This document shows positions 40,967 through 50,291 of a stretch of DNA of 64,000 nucleotides, piece by piece. A program made the position numbers and the translations under genes. Location: assembly GCF_039521565.1 (NCBI RefSeq), contig NZ_BAAACP010000007.1, forward strand, positions 62,001 through 126,000, read 5' to 3'. The stretch comes from Paraclostridium tenue (GTDB taxonomy: Bacteria; Bacillota; Clostridia; Peptostreptococcales; Peptostreptococcaceae). Each line of letters opens with the position of its first letter. Within the stretch, counting starts at the first letter, position 1. The notes below the pieces were generated by a model. The model was not told where the DNA came from, made no database searches, and worked only from the letters and a program-made list of their open reading frames with translations.

Positions 40967-42631
40967 ATGTCAAATGAAAATAAGTCATCAAACTTTATAA
41001 GAAACATAATAGTTAATGATTTAGAATCTAAAAAACACGATACTATCATAACTCGTTTCCCACCAGAACCAAATGGATATTTACATATTGGTCATGCTAA
41101 ATCTATATGCTTAAATTTTGGTTTAGCTGAGGAATTTAACGGTAACGTAAACTTAAGATTCGATGATACAAATCCTGTTAAAGAGGATGTAGAGTATGTA
41201 AACTCTATAAAAGAAGATGTAAAGTGGTTAGGTTTTGACTGGACTAATTTATACTTTGCTTCTAACTACTTTGATGAAATGTATGAAAGAGCAGTTTTAC
41301 TTATAAAAAAAGGTAAAGCTTATGTATGTGATTTAAATGCTGAACAAATGAGAGAATACAGAGGTTCATTAACAGAGCCTGGTAAGGAAAGTCCTTATAG
41401 AAACAGAACTGTTGAAGAAAACCTTGATTTATTTGAAAGAATGAAAAACGGAGAATTTAAAGATGGAGAAAAAGTATTAAGAGCTAAAATAGATATGTCT
41501 TCTCCTAATATCAACTTAAGAGACCCTGCAATATATAGAATATCTCATTCTCACCACCACAACACTGGTGATAAATGGTGTATATATCCTATGTATGCTT
41601 TTGCTCATCCACTAGAAGATGCTATAGAAGGAATCACTCACTCTCTATGTTCTTTAGAGTTCGAAGATCAAAGACCTTTATATGATTGGGTTGTAGCTGA
41701 ATGTGAAATGCCTAAAGTTCCTCGTCAAATAGAATTTGCAAGACTTAACCTTACAAATACTGTTATGAGTAAAAGAAAATTAAAACAACTTGTTGATGAA
41801 GGTGTAACTGATGGTTGGGATGATCCTCGTATGCCAACTATAGCAGGTCTTAGAAGAAGAGGTTATACTCCAGAAGCTATAAGAAACTTCTGTAATGAAA
41901 TAGGTGTAGCTAAAGCAGATTCTACTGTTGATAGTCAAATGTTAGATTACTTTGTAAGAGAAGATTTACAACCTAAAGCTCCACTTGCTATGGGTGTATT
42001 AAAGCCACTTAAATTAGTTATAACTAACTATCCAGAAGGCCAAGTTGAAATGCTTGAAATAGAAAACAATGCTAAAGATGAAACTAAAGGAAAAAGATTA
42101 GTTCCATTCTCTAGAGAAATATATATAGAACAAGAAGACTTTATGATAGAACCAGTTAAGAAGTACTTTAGACTATTCCCTGGTAATGAAGTTAGATTAA
42201 AAGGTGCTTACTTTGTTAAGTGTAATGACTTTATAACTGATGAAGAAGGAAACGTAACTGAAATACATTGTACATACGATCCTGAAACTAAGAGTGGTTC
42301 TGGATTTACTGGACGTAAAGTTAAAGCTACTATACATTGGGTAGATGCTGCTTCTTGTGTTCCTTGTGAATTTAGATTATTTGAACCATTAATATTAGAT
42401 GATGCTCCTGAAAATGAAGGTAAGCATTTCTTAGAACAAATTAATCCTAATTCTCTTGAAATTGTTCAAGGTCTTGTAGAAAAAACTGCTATAGAAAATG
42501 CTAAACCTCAAGATAAATTCCAATTCGTAAGACATGGATTCTTTAATGTAGATGATAAATATACTACTGAAGATAAGTTAGTATTTAATAGAATAGTTCC
42601 TTTAAAAAGTTCTTTTAAACCTAAAAAGTAA
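40967..42631 (+). CDS. glnS: Glutamine-tRNA ligase
   Basis: A 554-residue class I aminoacyl-tRNA synthetase. The HIGH motif is GYLHIGHAK at about residues 37-45, and the KMSKS-type motif is VMSKRK near 270. The GlnRS-specific insert FPPEPNGYLHIGHA start and the two C-terminal beta-barrel anticodon-binding domains (about 340-550) are present, which excludes bacterial GltX. Possession of GlnRS is found in some Clostridia alongside the amidotransferase route. Start ATG 40967 follows AAGAGGTAACG. Monocistronic. Confidence 0.95.
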   Translation: MSNENKSSNFIRNIIVNDLESKKHDTIITRFPPEPNGYLHIGHAKSICLNFGLAEEFNGNVNLRFDDTNPVKEDVEYVNSIKEDVKWLGFDWTNLYFASNYFDEMYERAVLLIKKGKAYVCDLNAEQMREYRGSLTEPGKESPYRNRTVEENLDLFERMKNGEFKDGEKVLRAKIDMSSPNINLRDPAIYRISHSHHHNTGDKWCIYPMYAFAHPLEDAIEGITHSLCSLEFEDQRPLYDWVVAECEMPKVPRQIEFARLNLTNTVMSKRKLKQLVDEGVTDGWDDPRMPTIAGLRRRGYTPEAIRNFCNEIGVAKADSTVDSQMLDYFVREDLQPKAPLAMGVLKPLKLVITNYPEGQVEMLEIENNAKDETKGKRLVPFSREIYIEQEDFMIEPVKKYFRLFPGNEVRLKGAYFVKCNDFITDEEGNVTEIHCTYDPETKSGSGFTGRKVKATIHWVDAASCVPCEFRLFEPLILDDAPENEGKHFLEQINPNSLEIVQGLVEKTAIENAKPQDKFQFVRHGFFNVDDKYTTEDKLVFNRIVPLKSSFKPKK

Positions 42632-42633
42632 TT

Positions 42634-42658
42634 AAAGCTCCCTATAGGGAGCTTTTTT
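42634..42658. terminator. Bidirectional terminator after glnS
   Basis: Palindrome AAAGCTCCCTATAGGGAGCTTT then TTTT. Confidence 0.9.
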
Positions 42659-43616
42659 ATATCTCAAAGGTTGAATTATCTATAAATTTTATATCTTTAT
42701 CTAAAGATTTTATATCCTCAACTAATTTTAATAACGCTAAATCCTTCTTCTTAGCTTCTATCATAATATCAAAATTTCTATTACTTTTTTCTTTTGCTAA
42801 GTATATAAAGTCCATAAAACTTTTACTATCTATAAAATCTGCATGTTTTCTATCCTTCTCAAATTCCTTAGGACTTGAAAAGTGAATCTTTGGAGGCAAT
42901 TCTTCGTTCTTCCAAGTATCAAAAACCTCATTTATTATATCACTTAATTTTTCTCCATTATTTTTACATATATGATGATGAACATCTAAAACCATAGGTA
43001 ATTTTATATCCTTACATATATTAAGTACATCTATAGCACTAAATACTTTGTCATCATTTTCTAAAATTAACCTACTTACAACCTCTTTAGGAAAATACTT
43101 TAAATTATTTATAAATCGCTTAATACTCTCTTCTTTTCCACCTTGTGAACTACCTATATGAATTACCATTTTTCCATTTTTATAATTGATATCATCAAAT
43201 AATTGACTTTGAAACTTTAAACTTTTTATAGTGTTTTCTACAACCTCACCTCGTAAACTATTTATTACATTAAATTGATCTGGATGCGTATCAACCCTCA
43301 TGTTATTATCTTTTATAAGTTTACCTATATACTCAAAATCTTTTTTGAAATACGTTCTATATTGAAAATTTACTTCTGGATGCGTTCCTAACGGAATTAA
43401 GTTAGATGTAATTCTATAAAAATGTATATTATTTTCAATATTATATCTTAAAATTTTTTCTAAATCTTCTATATTTGATCTTGTAACTTCCTTAAGTTTA
43501 TTTATTTTATCTATACTGCTATTTAATTTAGTATATCTAGCATAGGTTAATGTGCTTGATGAAGTTACCTTTGGTAAATTTAAAGCTATAGCTACATATC
43601 CTAGCCTTACCTTCAT
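42657..43616 (-). CDS. uvsE: UV DNA damage endonuclease UvsE/UvdE
   Basis: A 319-residue TIM-barrel endonuclease that nicks 5' of UV photoproducts. The N-terminal MKVRLGYVAIALNLP is typical. Metal-binding positions are visible in NNIHFYRITSNLIPLGTHPE (shown here in part: TSNLIPLGTHPE), MRVDTHPDQF, MVIHIGSSQGGKEES, LVLDVHHHICKN and LMIEAKKKDLA-type end (read as DIMIEAKKK). These supply the His, Glu and Asp ligands of the three-metal site. Length matches Thermus UVDE. Start ATG 43616 follows GGAGAATT. Monocistronic and convergent with glnS. Confidence 0.9.
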   Translation of the reverse strand: MKVRLGYVAIALNLPKVTSSSTLTYARYTKLNSSIDKINKLKEVTRSNIEDLEKILRYNIENNIHFYRITSNLIPLGTHPEVNFQYRTYFKKDFEYIGKLIKDNNMRVDTHPDQFNVINSLRGEVVENTIKSLKFQSQLFDDINYKNGKMVIHIGSSQGGKEESIKRFINNLKYFPKEVVSRLILENDDKVFSAIDVLNICKDIKLPMVLDVHHHICKNNGEKLSDIINEVFDTWKNEELPPKIHFSSPKEFEKDRKHADFIDSKSFMDFIYLAKEKSNRNFDIMIEAKKKDLALLKLVEDIKSLDKDIKFIDNSTFEI

Positions 43617-43679
43617 ATAATTCTCCTTTCAAATATAAATTTATAGGTTTAGCTTTTCCTTTAAATCCAAGATTATTAC

Positions 43680-43715
43680 AAAAAAGAACCCTATAAATTT
43701 ATAGGGTTCTTTTTT
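43680..43715 (-). terminator. Terminator after the siroheme reductase gene
   Basis: Perfect 36-bp palindrome with arms AAAAAAGAACCCTATAAA and complement. Confidence 0.9.
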
Positions 43716-43716
43716 A

Positions 43717-45267
43717 TTATACTAAATATTTATTTACTATTTCATTTACTTCATTTTCATTTTGAGCTAAATATTCATAAAACTCTAAGTTAGAATTTTC
43801 TATTGCTTTTGCCATATCATATAAAAAGCTTGGAACATCTTTTCTTAATATATCTCCATATATTTTACCTAACTTAGTTTTATCTTCTCCTACGCATCCT
43901 CCCATATGAAGTTCAAATGCATCTTCTGTTTTATCATTAACTCTTTTTTTCTTACCAGCAAATCCTATAGGAGACACTTGATGCGTTGCACAAGAGTTAT
44001 TACATCCTGAAATGTGTATTCTTGGTAATGTGTCACTTGTATAGTTTTTCTCTTTCAAATAAGCTATTATTTCACTTAAAGTATCTTGACTTTCTGCTAT
44101 ACCCATCTGACAAATAGGCACTCCTATACATGCTGTACTTTGTTCTATTTTATATTTTCCAGTCATGTTTTCAGTTAAATCTAAAACTGTTTTAGCTTCT
44201 TCTCCATTTAAATTTCTTATATAGAATCCTTCACTCATAGCAAGTCTTATTTCTATATCATCCATATCTTTTACAGTATCTATTATTTTATCTAAATCTG
44301 ATACTTTTAATTGTCCATTTACTGGATGAACATAAACTGCATATAATCCATTTTGTTTTTGACTAAATAATCTATTGTCTTTTATATTAGATTCTATACC
44401 CTTTTTATTATATTCTTTAGGAGTTAAGTTTAAATCTAAATTGCATTTTTCTTTAACTTCTTTTAAGTGTTTTTTATAACACTCTATTAAAGCTTTTTCT
44501 CCCATTTCCATAAGTATGTATCTTGTACGAGCCTTGTTTTTATTTTCATAATTTCCTTTTTCTATAAATAAATTAGTCATAGCTTCTACATGATATAATA
44601 CATCTTTTGGCTCAACTAATTCATCAAATTCAGCACCTTTTATAGGATTTTTTCCCATTCCACCAGCTATAAATAATCTAAAATAATCTTTGCCGTCTTT
44701 TTTTACTGCTAAAAATCCTAAATCATTTATAGTAGCATTTGCTGCATCTTTAGGTGAACTTGAAAAAGATACTTTTAATTTTCTAGGTAATTTATAAGTA
44801 GTTATCTTACTCATAAAGTGTTCATTTACCTTTGTTGCATAAAGTGTTACATCAAAAGCTTCTTCTGGATCAACACCTGATAAAGGTGATATAGCAACGT
44901 TTCTTGGGAAGTTACCACCTCCACCTCTAGTGTACATATCCTTATGTATCCCTTCTTCCATTATGTCACAAACTTCATCTATAGTTAACCCATGAAGTTG
45001 TATTGCTTGACGAGTAGTTAAATGTATTTGCTCTAAATTGTATTTATGTGAAAAATATTGAACTAACTTTAATTGTTCTAAATTTAAAATTCCTGATGCA
45101 ACTCTAAGTCTTATCATAAAACTTTGTCCATCACGTTGAGCGTAAACCCCCATACCTCCAGAAGCATGTTTAAAATCCATCTTTGACATTTCTTTTTCTA
45201 AAAACTTATGCCCTTTTTCTCTAAATGCTGGAATTTCATCTAATAATACTTGTTTATAACTTTCCAT
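43717..45267 (-). CDS. Siroheme nitrite/sulfite reductase (NirA/Sir-like)
   Basis: A 516-residue ferredoxin-type nitrite/sulfite reductase with the duplicated half-domain plan. Ferredoxin-like half domain one covers about 40-105 (LTTRQAIQLHGL), the first 4Fe-4S/siroheme domain about 110-250, and the second pair follows. The cluster cysteines are CIGVPIC (C-x5-C near 385) and GCNNSC (C-x3-C near 421). The enzyme takes six electrons to convert sulfite to sulfide or nitrite to ammonia. Substrate is not decidable alone, but the neighbouring CoA-disulfide reductase, YeiH-like exporter and LysR gene favour sulfite. A striking inverted repeat lies about 90 bp upstream. Confidence 0.8.
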   Translation of the reverse strand: MESYKQVLLDEIPAFREKGHKFLEKEMSKMDFKHASGGMGVYAQRDGQSFMIRLRVASGILNLEQLKLVQYFSHKYNLEQIHLTTRQAIQLHGLTIDEVCDIMEEGIHKDMYTRGGGGNFPRNVAISPLSGVDPEEAFDVTLYATKVNEHFMSKITTYKLPRKLKVSFSSSPKDAANATINDLGFLAVKKDGKDYFRLFIAGGMGKNPIKGAEFDELVEPKDVLYHVEAMTNLFIEKGNYENKNKARTRYILMEMGEKALIECYKKHLKEVKEKCNLDLNLTPKEYNKKGIESNIKDNRLFSQKQNGLYAVYVHPVNGQLKVSDLDKIIDTVKDMDDIEIRLAMSEGFYIRNLNGEEAKTVLDLTENMTGKYKIEQSTACIGVPICQMGIAESQDTLSEIIAYLKEKNYTSDTLPRIHISGCNNSCATHQVSPIGFAGKKKRVNDKTEDAFELHMGGCVGEDKTKLGKIYGDILRKDVPSFLYDMAKAIENSNLEFYEYLAQNENEVNEIVNKYLV

Positions 45268-45356
45268 ATTATGTCTCCTTTTCTAATGAAATAAAAGTAT
45301 TTTTCCTATATTTTTATTTTATGACACTTTTCTACAAATTAGAAATTGATTCTTTC

Positions 45357-45391
45357 TATTATAATCATTATATTTTTCAATGATTATAATA
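45357..45391. promoter_or_regulatory. 13-bp inverted repeat upstream of the siroheme reductase gene
   Basis: TATTATAATCATT (45357-45369) and its complement AATGATTATAATA (45379-45391) flank a 9-bp spacer, about 90 bp upstream of the reductase start. It has no T-run and the panF terminator is elsewhere, so an operator is likely. The regulator is unknown. Confidence 0.55.
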
Positions 45392-45478
45392 TTCACATAC
45401 TAACAATCCTCTAATTACTTATTTTATAAAATTTTTACTTTATATTATATGATTGCCCAAATTTATAATTATAAATAA

Positions 45479-45516
45479 AAAAACTATCCTTTTAATATAT
45501 TAAAAAGATAGCTTTT
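45479..45516 (-). terminator. Terminator after panF
   Basis: CTATC(C)TTTTAATA/TATTAAAA(A)GATAG stem with one mismatch; reverse strand continues in a T-run. Confidence 0.75.
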
Positions 45517-45519
45517 AAA

Positions 45520-47022
45520 CTATTTTTTATAAACTCCCCAGAAAATTTCAATTGTTTCATCTGTTGGAGGTTTTGTAATTTTTGATACTATAATAAAAGA
45601 AAGTAGTGATATTAATAAAGGAAGAACTATAGTATGCATTCCAAATGGTCTTGGCCAAATATAACTAAATAATATATATGTTAAAATACCAGTTATTATA
45701 GATGCTATAGCTCCACTTGCATTTGCCCTTTTCCAATATAGTCCTAAAACAATTGGCCATAAAAATGTAGCTATTATTCCTGCATTTGCATATAAATTTA
45801 ACCATACTATTAAATCTGGTGGTTTTATAGCTACAATGTATATAATTATACCTAAAACTGTTGTAACTAATAAACTTATAGTAGCAGTTTTTTTAGCATC
45901 TTTTTTTATTTTAGGATTTATATAGTTAGTATATATATCATTTACTATAGAACCAGAGGCAACTAATAGTTGAGAATCCACAGTCGACATTATTGATGCT
46001 AGTGGCCCTGCTAAAACTATACCTGCTATTACAGGCGGAAATAATTGAGTAGTTATAGTTGGAATAACTAAATCTCCAGATTCAATCCCTGTAACTAAAG
46101 TTCTAGAAAAAGCACCTACTAAATGCATCCCTAAAAGTAATACCATAGATACTATAGTTCCATATTTTATTCCATCATGCAAACTCTTAGTATCTTTATA
46201 ACTCATAGCCCTTTGAGAAACAGATGGGATACCAACTACTGCAAACCCAACTAAAATCCAAAAAGAAGTTACCCATGCTATACTCATATGCCCTGGAGTT
46301 ACACCAAATGGAGTTATAAGTCCTTTATTTATACTTTGCATATTATTTATAAGTCTCTCTACTCCTCCACCAGCTATTAGTGTTCCTATAAATATTGCAA
46401 TGGTTGCAATAGTCATTATAACGCCTTGTATTGCATCTGATATAGTGACAGCTCTAAATCCACCTATTACTGTATGTACAATTACTGTTATTCCAAAAGC
46501 TGTAAGAGCTAATTTATAATCGATTCCAATAGCTCCTTGTAAAAGTCTTGCTGCTCCTACCCATTGTGCTGCCATCGCTGCTATAAAAAATACTACTATA
46601 GATATAGATGTTAATATAACTACTGAATCTGATTTATATCTTTCTCTTAAAAAATCAGTGATTGTCACTGCATTTATTTTTCTAGCTATAATTGCAAATT
46701 TTTTACCAAGAACTGCAAGCGTAAAATAACCTGTTGGCATTTGAGCCATAGCTAAAAATACCCATCCTAATCCTTGAGTGTAGGCAGTTCCAGGTCCTCC
46801 AATAAAACTTCCTGCACTTAAATAAGTTGTAACCAATGTCATAGCTAAAACAAACCCACCTAAATCTCTTCCACCTGTCATGTATTCATCCATAAATCCT
46901 TTTTCTCCGGCAGCTTTATTTTTAGCTCTATTTACAAATTTCATTGAATAAAAACCTACTACAAACACAACTATAAAGTATATTATAATAGGAATTAAAA
47001 CTTGAAAGTTTATAGATTTCAT
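45520..47022 (-). CDS. panF: Sodium/pantothenate symporter PanF
   Basis: A 500-residue sodium:solute symporter with about 13 helices. The SSS signature region is EYMTGGRDLGGFVLAMTLV (near 46-64) followed by TYLSAGSFIGGPG. A mid-protein VGAFSRTLV and SIMSTVDSQLLVASG (near 345) fit Na+-site helices. The neighbouring upstream gene is YhdT-like, and yhdT-panF is a conserved pair, which makes pantothenate the best substrate. It starts at ATG 47022 overlapping the yhdT stop as TAATG. Terminates at 45479-45516. Confidence 0.85.
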   Translation of the reverse strand: MKSINFQVLIPIIIYFIVVFVVGFYSMKFVNRAKNKAAGEKGFMDEYMTGGRDLGGFVLAMTLVTTYLSAGSFIGGPGTAYTQGLGWVFLAMAQMPTGYFTLAVLGKKFAIIARKINAVTITDFLRERYKSDSVVILTSISIVVFFIAAMAAQWVGAARLLQGAIGIDYKLALTAFGITVIVHTVIGGFRAVTISDAIQGVIMTIATIAIFIGTLIAGGGVERLINNMQSINKGLITPFGVTPGHMSIAWVTSFWILVGFAVVGIPSVSQRAMSYKDTKSLHDGIKYGTIVSMVLLLGMHLVGAFSRTLVTGIESGDLVIPTITTQLFPPVIAGIVLAGPLASIMSTVDSQLLVASGSIVNDIYTNYINPKIKKDAKKTATISLLVTTVLGIIIYIVAIKPPDLIVWLNLYANAGIIATFLWPIVLGLYWKRANASGAIASIITGILTYILFSYIWPRPFGMHTIVLPLLISLLSFIIVSKITKPPTDETIEIFWGVYKK

Positions 47023-47336
47023 TATTTATATTCCTTTCTATATTCTTTTAACTCATCTTCACTTAATCCATCTAATGACATATTTTTGAAAAATTTATTT
47101 ATCATTATAACGGTTAATATAGAAAATAGTACTCCTCCTACTATACAACTCATAAAAAACCATGATGGAAAACCAAACATATATGTATATTCTGATACAG
47201 GTTTTGATCCTAAACCATATCCAAATCCAAACCACCAGATTAAATTGACTATACCTAATACTAATCCCATTATAGCCTCTTTATTACATTGTTTATATCT
47301 AGGATCTTCTTCAAACTCTTTTCCTTTTTTCGTCAT
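47022..47336 (-). CDS. yhdT: YhdT-family membrane protein (DUF997), partner of PanF
   Basis: A 104-residue protein with two transmembrane helices (about 22-40 and 56-80). The segments DPRYKQCNKEA near the N-terminus, LIWWFGFGYGLG, and FGFPSWFFMSCIVGG are typical of YhdT/DUF997. It is translationally coupled to panF. Its role is thought to be accessory to the symporter but is not established. Start ATG 47336 follows AAAGGAGATAC. Confidence 0.85.
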   Translation of the reverse strand: MTKKGKEFEEDPRYKQCNKEAIMGLVLGIVNLIWWFGFGYGLGSKPVSEYTYMFGFPSWFFMSCIVGGVLFSILTVIMINKFFKNMSLDGLSEDELKEYRKEYK

Positions 47337-47507
47337 ATAGTGTATCTCCTTTACTCATATTTACTTATTTAATATGTCCAAAATAAACTTTTCCTATTTT
47401 AGAAAATTATTCAAGTATACAATATACATTAAAAATATACCTTATCCGTAAGAATATGTCTATAAAATCTTAAAAATTCTCTAAATTCGTATTAAAATTA
47501 AACATAA

Positions 47508-47545
47508 AAAAAAACTTGCAAAATTAAAATTTTGCAAGTTTTTTT
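47508..47545 (-). terminator. Terminator after the siroheme/ferredoxin gene
   Basis: AAAAAAACTTGCAAAATT and complement with AA loop; poly-T on the reverse strand. Confidence 0.9.
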
Positions 47546-47546
47546 A

Positions 47547-48488
47547 TTAACAAGTAGCTCCACCTACAGTATGTAATTGAGCTTCTAATATTTCTTCTTT
47601 TCTTTCAAGTACTTCATTTCCTAAAACTTGAACTTCTATGTTTTCAACACCTATTCTATCTATCATATCTCCAAAGCGTTCTCCTGTTTTACCTTGTTCT
47701 CTATATATAAGAAGAGTCTTTTCTAATATATTCATCATTTCTTCTTCACTATGTATTCCTGATATAGGAGTTCCTGGTCTTGAGGCTTTACCCCATTTAC
47801 CTCCTAAATATATCTTTAAACCTTTTTTCCCTTCATCAATTGCATCAAAATGACATTTTCCTATACATAACCCACAGTTATTGCATTTTTCTCTATCTAT
47901 AAAAGCTTTACCATCAACCATGCTTATAGCTCCTACCTTACAAGTATCTCTAGGAGCACATTTTTTACATCCTGAACACATATCTTCATCAAAGTCTGGT
48001 ACAAACTGTCCTATTACTCCAAAATCATTTAAACTAGGCTTTATACAGTTATTTGGACATCCTCCAACTCCTATTTTAAATTTGTGTGGTAATTTTACAT
48101 CATACCATTTTTCATAAAACTCTTTATGAAGCTTAGTTCCTATTCCCTGTGTATTGCAAAGTCCAAATGTGCAAACTGTACCTTTACATGGAACTATAGG
48201 TCTTACTCTAGAACCAGTTCCACCTGAAACTAAATTATCCTTTTTTAAATGCTCTTTAGTATTTTCTATATCTTCATATTTAATTCCAGGTATTTCTAAA
48301 GTAAGTCTTGATGTTAACGATATATCTCCGCTTCCGTACTTCTTAGCTATTTCTGCAACATTTATTAATTGGTCTGCAGTTATAGCTCCATTTTCAGTTA
48401 TAACCCTACAAGAAAAATGTTTCCCATCATTATTTGATAAAAATCCTTGTCCCTTAACTTCTTTTCTCATTGCATCTGTTATTTTCAT
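47547..48488 (-). CDS. Sulfite/nitrite reductase-like protein with 2x[4Fe-4S] ferredoxin insert (AsrC-like)
   Basis: A 313-residue redox protein. The N-terminal ferredoxin-like half domain (about 1-85) leads to siroheme/4Fe-4S ligands CKGTVC (C-x4-C near 101) and GCPNNC (C-x3-C near 145). A two-cluster ferredoxin module follows with CSGCKKC...C and CNNCGLCIGKC (about 170-215). This plan matches AsrC-type or related sulfite reductase subunits. It is coupled to the upstream CoA-disulfide reductase-rhodanese fusion by a 2-bp gap. Role is probably in sulfite or polysulfide reduction. Start ATG 48488 follows GGGGGTAAATTA. Confidence 0.75.
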   Translation of the reverse strand: MKITDAMRKEVKGQGFLSNNDGKHFSCRVITENGAITADQLINVAEIAKKYGSGDISLTSRLTLEIPGIKYEDIENTKEHLKKDNLVSGGTGSRVRPIVPCKGTVCTFGLCNTQGIGTKLHKEFYEKWYDVKLPHKFKIGVGGCPNNCIKPSLNDFGVIGQFVPDFDEDMCSGCKKCAPRDTCKVGAISMVDGKAFIDREKCNNCGLCIGKCHFDAIDEGKKGLKIYLGGKWGKASRPGTPISGIHSEEEMMNILEKTLLIYREQGKTGERFGDMIDRIGVENIEVQVLGNEVLERKEEILEAQLHTVGGATC

Positions 48489-48490
48489 AA

Positions 48491-50131
48491 TTAATTTACC
48501 CCCATTTCAGTGTTTATCTCTCTATTTAAAGCTAATCCACCTTCTAAAATTTGTACATCTTTATACCCAAAATGCTTCATTCTATTGTATGCTAAATAAG
48601 CTCTTTTACCTCTAGCACAAACTAAAAGAATTTTATCATCATACTCAAACTCATCTAACTTTCCATTTAGCGTTGCTAAATCTATAAATGGTATACCTTC
48701 TAATTGAGGTTTTTTATTTACATCTGCTAATTTATAATCTTCTTGATTTTCAACAAAATCATTGTACCTTACTATTTTTACATCTCCATTAATTTTATTT
48801 AAAAGTACATTTGCCACATGACCTAATGGGTGTATAGCTGTTGAAAAAGGTGGTGCATATGCTAAATCTAAATTTTGTAAATCACCGATTGTAGCATTAA
48901 AAGTTATTGCTGTTGCAACTATATCTATTTGTTTATCAACATTTCCTTCTCCAAATATTTGAGCTCCTAATACCTTTTTACTGTTTTTATCTGCTATAAG
49001 CTTAATAATTATCATTTTAGAATCTGGATAATAATGAGCTTTATCATCTATTGGAACTATGACACTTTCTACTTCATATCCTAAATTTTTTGCATCTTTT
49101 TCAGTTAGTCCAGTTCTTGCTGCATTTAAATTTAATAACTTTACTATTCCAGTTCCTAATACACCATTAAATGGAGTCTTTTCTCCACTTATAGTTTTAG
49201 CAACACATCTTCCTTCTTTATTTGCAGATGATCCCATTGGAGACCATACAGGCTTTCCACTTAGTATATTTTTTACTGTTACACAATCACCTACTGCATA
49301 TATATCTTCATCATTGGTTTGCATATATTCATTAACTTTTATAGTCTTATTTTCCTCTAATTCTAAACCACAATCACTTGCAATCTTTGTATTAGCTCTT
49401 ATACCAACAGCCATTACTATCATATCTGCTTTCATAGCTCTTTTATCTGTTCTTACTTTCTTTACTTTATTATCTCCCTCTATAGAAATTAATCTTTCTC
49501 CTGTTAAAACCATTATTCCATTTTCCATTAATTCATCTTCAACATAGGAACATACCTCATCATCAAATCCTGGCATTATGTGATCCATAGCTTCAACCAA
49601 AGTTGTTTTAACTCCCATTTCATGAAGATTTTCAGCAACTTCAAGTCCTATGAATCCTCCTCCTACTACCACAGCTCTTTTTACATTATCATTTTCAACA
49701 ACTTCACGAACAGCTATAGCATCATTTGGAGTTCTCATATAATAAACTCCTTCCAAATCTATTCCTTCTATAGGTGGTTTTACTGGATCTGCACCTGTTG
49801 CTATAACCAATTTATCATAATTAAATTTAAATTCTTCATTATTATTTAAATTCATTGCATTTACTATTTTTTCTTTTCTATCTATAGATAAAGCCTCTAT
49901 TCCGGTTTTAACTTCTACCTGAGTTAAATCAGAAAAACTCTTAGGAGTATTTACTATCAAATCTGATTTATTTTCTATAACTCCCCCGACATAGTATGGA
50001 AGTCCACATCCTGCATATGAAATATTCTCTCCCTTAGTTATAAGAGTTACATCTAAATCTCTATTTTCACGTTTTAGTTTTGCAGCTGTTTTAGTTCCTG
50101 CAGCAACTCCCCCAATTACTAATACTTTCAT
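48491..50131 (-). CDS. CoA-disulfide/persulfide reductase with C-terminal rhodanese domain
   Basis: A 546-residue flavoprotein of the pyridine-nucleotide disulfide reductase family. The FAD motif GGVAAGTKTAAK is at residues 8-19. The single redox Cys lies in YAGCGLPYYVGG (near 42). The NAD(P)H motif VVGGGFIGLEVAE is near 155, and the second FAD block YAVGDCV near 275. The C-terminal rhodanese domain (about 455-546) carries its own catalytic Cys in LLVCARGKRA. Such fusions reduce CoA-persulfide and polysulfide using NAD(P)H. It is the first gene of an operon with the siroheme-ferredoxin protein, divergent from a LysR gene. Confidence 0.9.
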   Translation of the reverse strand: MKVLVIGGVAAGTKTAAKLKRENRDLDVTLITKGENISYAGCGLPYYVGGVIENKSDLIVNTPKSFSDLTQVEVKTGIEALSIDRKEKIVNAMNLNNNEEFKFNYDKLVIATGADPVKPPIEGIDLEGVYYMRTPNDAIAVREVVENDNVKRAVVVGGGFIGLEVAENLHEMGVKTTLVEAMDHIMPGFDDEVCSYVEDELMENGIMVLTGERLISIEGDNKVKKVRTDKRAMKADMIVMAVGIRANTKIASDCGLELEENKTIKVNEYMQTNDEDIYAVGDCVTVKNILSGKPVWSPMGSSANKEGRCVAKTISGEKTPFNGVLGTGIVKLLNLNAARTGLTEKDAKNLGYEVESVIVPIDDKAHYYPDSKMIIIKLIADKNSKKVLGAQIFGEGNVDKQIDIVATAITFNATIGDLQNLDLAYAPPFSTAIHPLGHVANVLLNKINGDVKIVRYNDFVENQEDYKLADVNKKPQLEGIPFIDLATLNGKLDEFEYDDKILLVCARGKRAYLAYNRMKHFGYKDVQILEGGLALNREINTEMGVN

Positions 50132-50254
50132 ATTACCCCTCCAAAAATTTATATTAATTATATTTTTAACAAGTTCTATTTAACTAAAGTGTATCAACTG
50201 TCTAGTATAATGTAAAATTATAAAATCTTATTGATTTATAAATTTAACTTATAG

Positions 50255-50278
50255 TACACTTTTCTTATCAAAAGTGTA
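50255..50278. promoter_or_regulatory. Inverted repeat at the LysR/CDR divergent promoter
   Basis: TACACTTTT-CTTATC-AAAAGTGTA: 9-bp perfect arms, 6-bp spacer, ending 13 bp before the lysR start codon. A second half-site AAAGTGTA lies at 50186-50193. Likely LysR operators for both divergent units, with autorepression from the site next to the start. Confidence 0.6.
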
Positions 50279-50291
50279 TTGGGGGGATACT

